Assembly (NCBI RefSeq): GCF_047511655.1
Contig: NC_133395.1
Coordinates: forward strand, 147,550,318-147,614,317
Source: Castor canadensis
Taxonomy: Eukaryota > Chordata > Mammalia > Rodentia > Castoridae
Length of the DNA stretch: 64,000 nucleotides
Reading direction: 5' to 3'
Under the pieces are notes generated by a model. It had not been told where the DNA came from, searched no databases, and saw only the letters and a list, made by a program, of their open reading frames with translations. Positions 45,000 through 55,932 of this stretch are shown here, piece after piece. The position numbers were made by a program, and so were the translations under genes. The first letter of the stretch is position 1. Every line of letters starts with the position of its first letter.

Positions 45000-45190
45000 A
45001 AAATCCATTTAATTAGTACTTAAATGCTAAGGACTAAATAACTACTTTACTTGTATTCTTTATCCTCACTGTGCTAATGGAGAGGCCAACACTTAGAAAG
45101 GTAAAATTTTCAGGTTACATCAAGTAAGGAGCTAACCTGGGATGCGACATAGGGGTTCCTCACTCTGGCTTCAAAGCCCAGCCACCAGCC
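45000..45190 (+). repeat. MIR element
   Basis: 'ttaattagtacttaaatgctaaggac', 'tttatcctcactgtgctaatggagaggcc', 'caggttacatcaagtaaggagctaacctgggat' and 'ctggcttcaaagccca' match the MIR order. Confidence 0.6.
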
Positions 45191-46289
45191 CTATCTCCTG
45201 TGCGCCTTGTACATCTGGGAAATGATGCTAGGAATGTCCTTGGAGTGTGATAACTGATTTAACATTTTTTAGGCTTTCTACCAGTAAACTCATTTTATCT
45301 GTAAATACATACCAATTAAAGTAGCTTTCAGGAGCAGTAGAAGGCAATTAGAAGGAAGAGATACTTAACAAATATATATATGCCCATTAAAAAAGTCATA
45401 GGAAATGTTTCTTTCGAATGTTTGAAACATTTTTAAAAGAAATTCTGGTCTTTGTTGTTTGCTAAAGCCCGTTGTTTGAGAGAAAGGAACTGCATTTAAG
45501 TACAATATTTACTCAAGAAATTGATTTATATCTGGGAACAACTAGATGATCTTTTTAAAGCAGGACCACTCCCTTCTCAAAACACTTCAGCTGTGTTCAA
45601 AAGGCAACATGGAGATTCCTTAGTCACCCAGACAGGATATTCTCATCCCCGCAATCTAGACAGCAGGTTTATTTATAACATTCAGCAGTGGTCGGCATCC
45701 TGCCACTTGTTTTTGTATAGCCTATGTGCTCAGAATGTGTTTCATAATTTAAGTGACTTTTAAAATCAAAAGCAGACTAATATGATATATAAAAACAAGA
45801 CAATATACGAAATTCACATTTCTGTACCCCCCAAAAAAAGTTTTAGAACACAGCCGTGCTCATTTGCTTGGTCTGAGGCTGCTTTTGTGCTAGAAGAGCA
45901 AGGTTGAGTAGTGACAGAGACCATATGGCCTGCAAAGCCTAAATACTTACTTTCTGGCCCGAGTTTGCTGACCCTGGCACTGGAGAGAGTGGGTAAGAGT
46001 ACAGACTTTGGGACCAGATCAAATTGGGTTCATGATTCAGTTTCTTCCCCTATGAAGTGCTTTGGCCTTTTCATGAGAGCCAGCAAACAGAGAAGACTGA
46101 CTTAAGTGATTGTTGCTTTTTATCAAGGACAAATGAGAGTAGGAAGAGGTTTCTATGGTTCTCTTAATAGACAGTATAATAATAGAAAATATAAGAACAT
46201 AACAAAGCCATATTATATATCATTACAATTGCCTTAGGCAACCTTTCCTCAGTATTTCCACATATATCACTTATACAAGTAAAGATTCT

Positions 46290-46375
46290 TTTGTATGTGT
46301 GGTACTTTAATTTGAACTCAGGGCCTTGCACTTGTTAGGCGGGTGCTGTATAACTTGAGCCATACCTTGAGCCTA
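46290..46375 (-). repeat. tRNA-derived SINE, antisense
   Basis: 'tgtggtactttaatttgaactcagggccttgcacttgttaggcgggtgctgtataacttgagccataccttgagcc' is the antisense form of the window's tRNA-SINE, moderately diverged. Confidence 0.8.
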
Positions 46376-47115
46376 CAGGAAAGGATTCATGATTACAGAT
46401 ACCAGCAATCTTAATTCAAACCAACTTAAATTGTCTCAAAACTGAAAAATGTAGATACAAGGTCTGATTCAAATTCCATTGCTCTGATTACTCTGCAATT
46501 CTTCCCTGGTAGGCTAATTAGGGATTTGGCCACAGTAGTGTCTGGTCTTCCATCTGTACCACACATGGACACTCCAGTCATTGAGCCAGAGACCAGAGCT
46601 TCACTCCATCAGGCATACCTTAGTTATCATGCTGGTCACTGTAGCGAGGAGAATGGGAGCCAGTCCCCTCCCAGCCACAGGTTAGATGAGAGGAAACCCT
46701 ACGTCATCCGCGGTAAAGTTGTTTATAAGATTACCTATAATATGTTGATAAAACAAGCATGTGATTCACTAATTATTTCAGTTTAACTTCTTGAAGCTAA
46801 CTCTGCCTGTGTTTTTATTAAAATAGACCTTGTGCCAAAAAGTCCATCAAAGGCAGGTTGGTTCCTACCTTCAAGGTATGAAATCACTGGATTGTGGTCA
46901 TAACATTTGGGTCCCCATCATCTCGGTTCTCTCCTAACACCCCCAAGATCAGCCTCTGGGAGCTGAGTCTCCATTGCCCTCTGTGTGTTAGATCTAGTGG
47001 ATCCCACCAAGGAGCTGCGCTTGGCCTTCTAGCATTTGAAGGATTCTTACATTCAATACAGACGGAATTGGAGACATTTTAAACTATTTCCTTATAAGGC
47101 AGCGTTTATATTCTG

Positions 47116-47190
47116 GGATGGGGATATGGCTTAGTGGTAGAGAGCTTGCCTTAGCGCGTTTGGTTCCAAGAACTGGGGGAAAAAAGGGTT
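47116..47190 (+). repeat. ID/tRNA-type SINE, partial
   Basis: 'gggatggggatatggcttagtggtagagagcttgccttagcgcgtttggttcc' followed by an A-run. It keeps an A-box-like stretch but a poor B box. Confidence 0.65.
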
Positions 47191-48261
47191 TATATTCTTT
47201 ACAGCTGCAAGTAACAACTGACATGTATAAAGTAGAGTGATGCAATTCTATGTAAAGACGCCCATATAATATGATTTGGGCGAGTCACAGTGTTAGAAGA
47301 AATACAACGGCCTCTTAATTACCGTAGTCAATTCTCTTCAGAAAAAATGTAAAAGACGTTTAGAAAATTTCTGCCCTTTATAGCTGACAGATTTTGAGTT
47401 CGTGTTATTGACACGATCATCTCTCCTTCTTTCTCAACTCCCTGTACCAAGTCTGCCTCCATCAACGTTCACTCTCACTGCGTGCTGCCTTATAGGCAGG
47501 TGAGAACCAGAAAAGGAAGCAGAGCCTGGGGACCCGTTCCTCACAGGACGGTTTCTGACTCTGGGAATGTCCTTTAAATCAAAGCAGCTAATTAACTTCT
47601 TGAAACCCCCTGTTTCCATTACCCGGGGGAGGGCAGAAATGACTCCACTAGCTTCAGGAGCCTTAATTAGACTAGTGTTTTTAAAGCAAGAAGTGATTCA
47701 GGCTCTGCCACCATGAAAGGGAACAAAGAAAAGCTAGGCGAGGAGGGAGGCTGAGAAACCGGAAGACTTCTGTGCATCCCCTAGTGCAAGGTGATTAGGT
47801 AATTGTAAGTTTCAGAGCAGCAGACATTTGCTTGTGCTTTCCAAGGCTGAGGAGAAATAAAATTTCTGTTATCCGCTGGTTTGAATTGTTTGTCCCACAG
47901 TGCAGCTTAAGCAGAATCTTAGTGGACTTTTTTTTTAGTCAACCCTCTTCTAGGGTATATCCTTAAATGGCCTTAGTCATGGTTTTGTGGATTGGTTGTT
48001 ATGGGTGTGTTTTGGAAGGGACGCCCATACCGTTTAGGGTGTCACTGCATCTCCTAAGAGAGAATATTAACAGATGCCCCTGTGCCCTCTGGCTGCTGGG
48101 CAGCCATATTTAATAACTGGAAATAGAATTGCAAAATGGATTCAGCTTATCACTTTCTTTGTTCATGTTGAGAGAGAAGACTTGCCAGTCCTAGAAAACT
48201 CTCCAGTGCTAGATGGCAAAGTGTGAGGGCACCTTCCACTGCAGAGCAGATTAGGAATTGT

Positions 48262-48348
48262 GGGGCTGGAGGCGTGGCTTGGGCAGTAGAGCACCTGCCT
48301 AGCGAGTGCAAGGCCCTGAGTTCACACCCAGGACCCCACCCAGAAAAG
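48262..48348 (+). repeat. tRNA-derived SINE, sense, just upstream of coding exon
   Basis: 'ggggctggaggcgtggcttgggcagtagagcacctgcctagcgagtgcaaggccctgagttcacacccaggaccccac'. It sits about 200 bp before the first coding exon's acceptor. Confidence 0.8.
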
Positions 48349-48524
48349 GAAAGCACTGTGATAGCAGTTAATAATGCGTGATTTACATATCAAAGATATT
48401 TTCAGATTTAAAAAGTGGTTGTCTTAAACTGCTCTGCTTGGAATGAATATTCATTAGTAAATACTTCATAGCACTAATGCTGCATATTTGAATTGTAGAG
48501 CACTTTTTCTTAGGTGAAACTGCT

Positions 48525-48541
48525 TCTTTTCTTACCCTCAG
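48525..48541 (+). other. KBTBD12: Splice acceptor of the first coding exon
   Basis: A pyrimidine-rich 'tcttttcttaccctcag' ends with AG at 48540-48541, so the exon is called from 48542. Alternative acceptors exist at 'tttttcttag' (AG near 48513) and 'aattgtag' (near 48498). All would leave the coding start unchanged. Confidence 0.65.
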
Positions 48542-48583
48542 GGATGATCCATGGCATCTCTGTTTATTTGTGAGTAACCAGAA

Positions 48584-48661
48584 ATGCAAACAGCCCCTCA
48601 GGGGATGAAGCTAAACGTAAAGAAGTTTCTAAGAAGCTTTGGAGTGCGTCATGGATTGTAA
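48584..48661 (+). other. Upstream ORF overlapping the KBTBD12 start codon
   Basis: An ATG at 48584 opens a 25-codon frame that ends in TAA at 48659-48661, eight bases past the first base of the main ATG at 48651, in a different frame (+1 relative). Two further short upstream ORFs, 48544-48573 (9 codons) and 48551-48577 (8 codons), lie in the same 5' UTR. An overlapping uORF would force leaky scanning for main-frame translation. Whether it is translated is unknown. Confidence 0.6.
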
Positions 48662-49720
48662 GACTGAGGGAAAGGAAAAGTACCAACATAGCTTGAATTT
48701 GCTCAGTAAGATCAAGAACATGAAAGAATTAGCGGAAATGATTGATGTAGTACTCATAGCAGAAGGGGAGAAATTTCCCTGCCACAGGCTGGTCCTGGCT
48801 GCATTCAGTCCCTATTTCAAAGCCATGTTCACCTGTGGACTACTTGAGTGCACGCAGAGGGAAGTCACACTGCACGACATCACGGCAGAAAGCGTGTCGG
48901 TGATTCTGCAGTACATGTACAGCGCGGCTCTGGAGATCAACAATGCCAATGTACAGACGGTAGCCATGGCTGCCTACTTTATGCAGATGGAAGGAGTCTT
49001 TGGCATGTGTCAGAAGTACATGATGGGCCACATGGATGCTTCCAACTGCGTCGGGATCTATTATTTTGCAAGGCAGATTGGAGCCGAAGACTTGTCTGAT
49101 CAGTCGAGGAAGTACTTACATCAGCACTTTGCCGAGGTGAGCTTACACGAAGAAATACTAGACATTGAGCTGCACCAATTCCTGACGCTCATTGAGTCAG
49201 ACGATCTGAACGTGTCCAGGGAGGAGAACATTCTGGACTTGGTTCTGCGATGGGTGAATCATAACCAAGAGCTGCGTGCACAGCATCTCGTTGAGCTTCT
49301 GAAGCAAGTCAGATTGGAACTTATAAATCCTTCCTTCTTGAGACAGGTCTTGAAAAGGAACACCATGCTTCTGTGCGACGCAGGCTGCATTGACCTCATT
49401 CAGAGTGCATTCAAAGCAATCAAGACACCCCAACAGCACCCCCTGAATCTCCGCTACGGCATGGAGACCACCAGCCTTCTGCTGTGCCTTGGCAACAATT
49501 CTTCAGGGATCAGGTCACGACACAGGAACTACGGGGATGCCAGCTTTTGTTATGACCCCGTGTCACAGAAGACCTACTTTATCTCATCTCCCAAATATGG
49601 GGAGGGCCTAGGAACCGTGTGCACTGGGGTGGTCATGGAGAATAACACTATAATTGTGGCTGGAGAAGCGAGTGCCTCCAGGCTCTCTAGGCAAAATAAC
49701 AAGAACGTTGAAATCTATAG
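48651..49720 (+). CDS. KBTBD12: KBTBD12 coding exon 1: BTB, BACK and first Kelch region
   Basis: Encodes residues 1-356 plus two bases of a split Arg codon. KBTBD12 is a Kelch and BTB domain protein; BTB-BACK-Kelch proteins are typically substrate adaptors of CUL3 ubiquitin ligases, but this member's substrate is not known to me. Residues about 31-125 form the BTB domain ('IDVVLIAEGEKFPCHRLVLA', 'SPYFKAMFT'). Residues about 130-235 form BACK, including 'NCVGIYYFARQ', 'FLTLIESDDL' and 'EENILDLVLRWV'. Kelch-like sequence begins near 290. The start is the ATG at 48651 (G at -3 and +4, strong context), giving MDCKTEGKEKY, matching mammalian orthologues that begin MECKTEGKEKY. The upstream in-frame TTG at 48639 is not used. 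The donor is ATAG|GTTTGT at 49720/49721. The frame continues only 28 bases into the intron before a stop. Confidence 0.95.
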
Positions 49721-49884
49721 GTTTGTATCTAGCAGCAATTTTTTTTAAATCTTGCTTTTACATTAGGAATAGTAGAAGACACTGCTAAGAGAGTGGTCAG
49801 ATTTTAAATGATACATAGTCAAAACGACCCTGTATGTCTTTCATAAAGCCATAAATATCATATAGCATAATGAAGTTACCACAT

Positions 49885-50100
49885 TTGGGGGGGTAAGAGT
49901 GGGACTTGAACTCATTCTTAACTGGGCAGGTACAATACCACTTGAGCCATGCCCTCAGCCCTTTTGCTATAGTTTTGGAGTCTTTCTGGATAGGGTCTCA
50001 CATTTTTGCCCAGGGCCAGCCTTGGACCTTGATCCATCTACCTATACTTGCCTTATAGATGGGATTACAGATGCTTACCACCATGCTCTGCTTATTAGTT
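49885..50100 (-). repeat. Composite SINE, antisense (tRNA-like + B1-like)
   Basis: 'gtgggacttgaactcattcttaactgggcaggtacaataccacttgagccatgccctcagcc' (tRNA part) is followed by 'ggatagggtctcacatttttgcccagggccagccttggacc' and 'tagatgggattacagatgcttaccaccatgctctgc' (B1 part). Reading on the minus strand gives B1 then tRNA. Confidence 0.8.
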
Positions 50101-51649
50101 AAGGTGGGGTCTTGCTAACATATTTTGCATAAGCAAATGTATTTATGTTATGATTCAGTTGTATTTTAGCCTTAGCTTTTGTTATTTATCCATATGATAG
50201 GGCATAGTACAATTGCTTTCTTTTTAAAGACCTTGGTACAACTTCTTAACATTAAGAAAATTTATTAACACAAACTCCTTTGAACTGAGTTTTTTAGTTC
50301 ATTATTCAGAGAAATAAGGAATTTTTTCCTAGCCAAAAAGTTGTCATTCTGTGTCCTTAATTTGTGTGTCTTTCCTAAACCTCCACATTGAAAAATGCTG
50401 GTAGCCTAAGAATGCCTCAATCCTATATTTGTAGCAAGAGGACCCAGTGCACCTGCTCAGAGCGTGCTGTCGGGCCTCACTTGTGAGAGCCGTGCATTTC
50501 TCGTCCAGCAAGTGTGAGACACACACATAAATGCTAGACGGCAGTGCTCCCTTCAGTGTCCTCCCCTCCTGTGCCCTCTTGTCAGGGGTGAGTCAGACTT
50601 GTCAGTCACAGAGTGATTCTTTATGACAGTGAAAATGGGGCAAAGAAACCATGAGGAGGTCACTGTTTTTCTGTCACCTCTTGGCATTACACTGTTTGTT
50701 ACAAGCCACAGCCCTGTCCCTTTACCACGCAGATACTATGAGGGGGGAAAGGAATGCAGAGCCCTGGATGAGTGATCTGGACACAGCATGTCACTGAGCT
50801 GCGAGTGGCCTTCCCCAGAGGTGTCAGATCATCACGTCCTTGCAGGGGAGGAAGCCTCATCACTCCTGGTGTGGGTCTTGAGGTCTGAGCACTTGCTTCG
50901 TACCTGCCATGGGTAAGGGGCCCTTCTTTCCACCTTGGGGCTCTTGACCTCATGCCTCGGGTTCTTTAGAGAGCATTTTCTTCCTCATCAAGACCACCTA
51001 CAGCTCTCAGGACTTATCCTTAGTAAACATCCAGCCCTGCCCAAGTGCCACGCTTCTCTTACCCTCATCTCTCCTCTTGACTTTTTCAAAAGCCCTCCTC
51101 CCTTTCTTGTGGCATATGTCTAACTACATACTATACTATTTCCTTTCTTGAATTCAGCCAGATTCCCACCACCAACCAGAAACTCCACATTGGCCATACT
51201 AGGGTACAGCTACTTCTTCCTTTCCTCCAATAATGAAATTATCAGAAGCATGGCTTGGGTTTAAGGGAGACTTCCAGCAGATGTGGGAATAGTTCGATCT
51301 CCTGGTGCCACTGACGGTCACTGAAGTGCCCATTGTGCAGTGTTGAGAAGGCATCCCCTTGGGACACCCTGCAGCATCATCTGTTTTCTATGCCTTGGCT
51401 CTTTGTTCAGATGCTCTTCATTCTGCCTATACTTATAGTTCACAGACGCCCTACCTGTGAATTTCTTCCTAACCTAAAGGAGAAAGTAGACTGGTATCTG
51501 AGGTCATTTCTTTCCGAAAAGATAGACTTTTCTATCTTCTCATCTGCCCACAAACAGGTAAAGTGTAAGTGGTCACATTTAAACTACCAACCTATTAACA
51601 CTGCTTCCTTTGCCACTCTTGTCTTTTTTATGTCATCTACTTTTTGGAG

Positions 51650-52025
51650 GGTTTTTTTGGCAGTACTGAAGATTGGACTCAGGCACGCACTCTATTACTT
51701 GAGTCATGCCCTCCATCCCTTTGCTTTTTAGTTTGTTTTTGAGATAGGGTCTTGTACTTTTTGTCTGGGTAGGCCTCAGACCATGATTCTCTTATGTCTG
51801 CCTCCAGCATAGCTGGTATGATAGGTGTGAACTTTTTGTAGTGCTGGGGATTGAACTTTTTGTAGTGCATGCTAAGCAGATGATCTACTGCTGAGCTATG
51901 TTCCCAGCCCTTGGTTTTGAGACAGAGTCTCACTATGTAGCCCAGGCTGGCCTTGATCTCAATCTTCCTGCCTCTACCTCCTAAATGCTGGGATTACAGG
52001 TATGTCCCACCATGGCCAGCTATAG
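51650..52025 (-). repeat. Antisense SINE stack: tRNA-like, B1-like, tRNA-like, B1
   Basis: tRNA-like pieces lie at about 51653-51720 and 51838-51910. B1-like pieces lie at about 51735-51835 and 51915-52022 ('tgagacagagtctcactatgtagcccaggctggccttgatctcaatcttcctgcctctacctcctaaatgctgggattacagg'). The order repeats, as in the composite SINE of the lineage. Confidence 0.8.
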
Positions 52026-52712
52026 CCATTTTTCTTAAGTTTTATTTGTGAATTTTCTCTCCCTATTGTTGGTTCTAAATGTTGAAACAAAAATCATATT
52101 AGCAAGTCACCCAGAAACCTTGTATTTCCCAATTTTCGTGGAATATGTTTCATTCCTAGCCTGTTTTCTTAAAACTGTGCCTTAGAAAACCAAAACCCAT
52201 TTATCAGTTCTGTTTATATATTCATTCAGTTATCTCTTGTCAGAAGCCCCACACATAGACATCTAATCCTCCTTTCTTTTCTAAAAATCCATTCAATTGA
52301 AAATACTACCTGTGATCCTACAGACTTTGCCTTCCTGCCTAGAATTTCATGGAAGACAGCATGATAAGGTTTGATAAGGCAAGCCAGACATGCCTTCTAG
52401 GGAAGGACCATAACTTCCAACTTCCCATCAACTTCCCTGAAGTCGTGTTCTCTCGGGGTCACGTGAGGGCTGACCCAGAGCAGTTACTCGCATTTTATGC
52501 TTCTGTCACATTACTTAAAAATTGTACTCTGTACAAAACACACTTCGTATTCTGTTCTTGTTTCTAGGCAACATCTTTTTTCTTTTTTTCCATGTTGTTC
52601 TGAATTTTGTGTTCTTGTTTTAATTCCAGGTAAACTTTCTAGATTTGGGAGCACATTTAATTTCACATATTTTAGACTGCATCTCAAATCATGATTGGAA
52701 AAAAATAGACTT

Positions 52713-52862
52713 ACCAGCCAAGCATGGGGGCAGACCATTGTAATCCCAGCACTTGGGAAGGGAGGTAGGAGGATCACAAGGTCCAGGCCAGCCTAGACTA
52801 CACAGTGAGTTCAAGGCCAGCCTAGACTACATAGAAAAACCCTGTCTCAAACAAAATAAAAT
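52713..52862 (+). repeat. B1 SINE, sense, with internal duplication
   Basis: 'ccagccaagcatgggggcagaccattgtaatcccagcacttggg' leads to two copies of 'aggccagcctagactacat/cag' (about 52785-52803 and 52816-52832) and ends 'aaaaaccctgtctcaaac'. The internal duplication of about 30 bp is a known B1 feature. Confidence 0.85.
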
Positions 52863-53627
52863 CAAAAACTTAGAGTTATCTTTATCATGAGGCAAGATAC
52901 AGAATAGCCATAAACATGTAAGGTCAGGACTGTGTGGTGCTCACCCCATAATGAGCTACTCTAGAAGGCATTAAGAGACCACATGTCCCAGGGTCCCCAT
53001 CTGCCAAAACGCTTCTCAAGCCCATGTAACTATTCATGGAAGAAATCACCAAAATTACCATATCTAGATTAAAATAGATTCTAAATGCCCAACAGACATT
53101 GCAGATGGGTTTTCATACCGTGCTCTTGACCTAATTTGAAGCCAGTTGAACCGCAACAATCTGTACAATTGTGCATAGCCTTCATATTGCTCTTTTAGAA
53201 ATCCCAATTTGAGATATTTTCAGACTCTGTCCTAAAACCATGATTTCTTAGTATTAAAAAGATATTTCATTTCCACAGAATAGGGCAGTTTGTATTTTTG
53301 TCTCTTCCAGTTTGTGCATGGAAACATAACAAATGACGTGCTGACTTTTCCCAGTTTTCTCTCCCAGAATTAGGAACCACAGGCTAGTGCAGAGTCTCTG
53401 CTTTTCCTATGCATTGTTATTACTGAAATTCTTCAAGTAGATGTGGATAATGATTGTAAGCATCTCACGTTTTGTTCTTCAGTCCTTTAAACGCTATCTG
53501 TGTTGAATGGTTTTCACTTCCGATTAGAAGAGCAGATCTCACTGTTTTTAGTTGGAAAAAGAACTTCAGCATGTTTCTTGGTGAGTTGTTTTCACATTAA
53601 CTCTAGTCTTGCTCTGTCACCTTGCAG

Positions 53628-53898
53628 GTATCATGACAGAGGAAACCGGTTTTGGGAAAAGTTATGCACTACTGAATTTCGGGAGCTCTATGCTCTGGGA
53701 AGCATCCACAATGATCTCTACGTTGTTGGAGGGCAGATGAAAAGTAAAAACCAGTACCTTATCACAAACTGTGTGGATAAGTATTCTGTAGAACAGGACA
53801 GCTGGAAAAGGGTGTCTCCTCTCCCACTGCAACTGGCTTGTCACGCCGTGGTGACAGTGAAGAATAAACTTTATGTGATCGGAGGCTGGACCCCTCAG
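53628..53898 (+). CDS. KBTBD12: KBTBD12 coding exon 2: Kelch repeats
   Basis: The acceptor 'gctctgtcaccttgcag' precedes G at 53628, which completes the split Arg codon (AG|G). The exon then reads YHDRGNRFWEKL onward for 90 codons. It carries two Kelch double-glycine signatures ('LYVVGGQ' and 'LYVIGGW') each preceded by a conserved 'Y.LGSIHNDL' or 'CHAVVTVKNKL' strand. It ends in CAG with donor CAG|GTTAAG at 53898/53899, phase 0. The next exon continues directly in frame. Reading through the donor yields about 28 extra codons without homology before a stop at 53980, which is not expected in the mature protein. Confidence 0.95.
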
Positions 53899-55781
53899 GT
53901 TAAGAAGCAATTTCTTGTATATTTATGTGACATGGCTGTGCTGAATCTGACTCTGTTGAAAAATGTAGTTGCTGAATACTAAAAGAGAATGACTTGCATT
54001 TTGATAAATTGCTTAAATCTCATAAAATATAAATGTAAGGCTTTAAAGTGTTAAAAGAACTTAGGAGGATGGGTTTGAACATGTTATTCACAGATGTGAG
54101 TTCGCTCAGTAACTGTGCTGGGTTCTTTATAACCCTCCTGTCAGCAGCCGTGTCGCCCAGGGCAAGTCACTCTGAGGTCTTTCCATGTTCACAAGTCTTA
54201 CTGTAAGTGGGGATTCAGAACAGTGATTCTGCGAGAGCACGGTCATTCCAGAAAAGAATGTCATGATTAGAAATGCTTTGTGTTTTTTCTGGGCTTCAGC
54301 AGATGGAAAAAACAAAAAAACTGTTTATATTGAAACCCTGGAAAAGTGCAGGCCAGCCAGAGTTGAGAGGTCAGCAGAGTGACCAAATGGCCCTCCTCTC
54401 CTCTTTTGAGTGTCCTGGGGCCCTTGGCCTTCACAGTCAAAACTCCAGCTTCCCTCTACTCTGGCCATCCTGTCTTTCTAATAAAATAATCTTCCTGGCT
54501 CATTAGCCATCCCATGACAGAAAGAGTTTATTTCTGCCTTATTATTATTTATGTCCCCAGATTTGCTTCAGGATGCAGCCCAGACTTTCACATTCATCTC
54601 ATAAGCTTCACTTTGCCACTGACAGTACATCATACCTGTTTTTAAACTTAACCTTCACACTCAACAGTTGTTATTTGGGCTGCAGAGGAAAAAGTAGTAC
54701 AGATTTTATCACAGCTAGTAGCTGAAGCCTGACAAATTATTTGTGATTAAGTTTTCCAAAACTATCCACTTATATGCTGAATTTGCATGAATAATCTCTA
54801 AGAGCAAGTGAGATTTTTCTGTGCTTTACTAGAAATTAAAAACTTAAATTAGAAGGAAAATTAAAAGAGTAGAGGATGTGTTTTTTATTTGTCATCTCTG
54901 AACAGATAGCTGAATGAACCTGTGTTGCATGGCGAAGGCCTTGCTACCTGATCGAGCACCGTGCTGCCCGTTAGAGTGCGGGGTAACGGGTGTGAGGGCA
55001 CCATGGTGACCGCACTGTTGTGTGCTTCAAGTAGTTACCCAAACTTAGTTGCATGCAACTTTCATAAATACGGTAACCATTCCTTTACCGAAGACTTGGA
55101 TCAAAGAAAAAAGACATGAATCTTACAGAAATGGAACGTTCCAGACAGTTGTATATAAAAAACATCATTTCACCTGAAGTTATGAGTAGAAGCCACTTAA
55201 CATCTGTGTGAGAATAAAATCACTCAGTTTTTACTGTCTCTAGTAAATGAGCATATAAAACTAGCTGCAAATAACTCGTATCAGTCCATATATCTTGAAA
55301 ATTGAGTTCAATCCATTCATAATCAGGTCACGATTATGGGGCAAAAAATTCTCTGATCCCTAGAGCACTAAAATGTTTTTGCAACATCGTTACCTATGGA
55401 TTAGAAAAATATAAAGAAAAATGCCTTATGAATTATTAAAATTAGCTTCTCACAAATACTATTAAAATCCACAAGTGTAAAGTTAGGTACACTACACTTT
55501 AAATACTGTTCAAGAGACCTTGGTTTCATTTTTAAGGCTTTGCGTTTCGCGTCTCCCGTGCCTCGCAGACTGTTCACTGTGATGTGTTCGCCCCATCAGG
55601 ACGGTGGGTAGGATCCTCTGATGCGGACAGGGTGCTCACGACCCATGTCCTGGGACTTGGTGTGCTTCAAGTCTGAGCCCTGCAGTTAGCCTCTGCTTAT
55701 CTCCTGGGCTGTCTGCTTTGACTAATTGCGGTCACGCACCCACAAAGACCTCTAAGTGGCGCGTTGTCTTACTTCACACAG
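53899..55781 (+). other. KBTBD12: KBTBD12 intron, no recognised feature
   Basis: Bounded by GTTAAG and 'cttcacacag'. No repeat or RNA gene was recognised; mostly AT-rich single-copy-looking sequence. Open frames here are short and lack homology. Confidence 0.8.
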
Positions 55782-55932
55782 ACGGATCTTCCTGAGGACG
55801 AGCCCGATCGCCTGAGCAACAAGCTGCTGCAGTACGACCCCAGCCAGGACCAGTGGCGGGAGCGCGCGCCCATGCAGCACTCCAAGTACCGCTTCAGCAC
55901 GGCCGTGGTCAACAGCGAGATCTACGTGCTGG
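55782..55932 (+). CDS. KBTBD12: KBTBD12 coding exon 3: Kelch repeat
   Basis: Acceptor 'cttacttcacacag' at 55768-55781. Reads TDLPEDEPDRLSNKLL onward for 50 codons plus one base, including 'YDPSQDQWRERAPM' (Kelch W and Y positions), 'YRFSTAVVNSEIYVLG'. The donor is CTG G|GTAAGA at 55932/55933, phase 1, so the next exon should open with GN to complete Gly. The exon is GC-rich and CpG-rich compared with the other coding exons. No continuation exon was found before 64000. Confidence 0.95.

Larger units (their letters stand above)
41361..48541 (+). other. KBTBD12: Inferred KBTBD12 intron 1 (non-coding)
   Basis: No coding exon was recognised. Contents include a probable LINE 3' relic (about 43530-44200), a MIR at 45000-45190 and four tRNA/ID-type SINE pieces listed separately. 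The 93-codon frame at 42153-42434 has no recognisable domain. Sequence at 41600-42550 and 47380-47900 looks single-copy. Its status as an intron depends on the CpG island being the promoter. Confidence 0.5.
49721..53627 (+). other. KBTBD12: KBTBD12 intron with SINE insertions
   Basis: Bounded by GTTTGT and 'gtcaccttgcag'. It contains antisense composite SINEs at about 49885-50100 and 51650-52025 and a sense B1 at 52713-52860, listed separately. The remainder (50100-51640, 52030-52700 and 52870-53600) has no recognised feature. Confidence 0.85.

Noticed and set aside
48639-48650. Use of an upstream TTG to extend KBTBD12 by four residues
   Set aside because: It is not an ATG. The ATG at 48651 has a strong context and gives the N-terminus expected from mammalian orthologues.
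53899-53982. Alternative KBTBD12 C-terminus by read-through after the second coding exon
   Set aside because: A proper donor is present and the next exon continues the Kelch domain in phase. The read-through peptide has no homology. Intron retention cannot be excluded but is unsupported.
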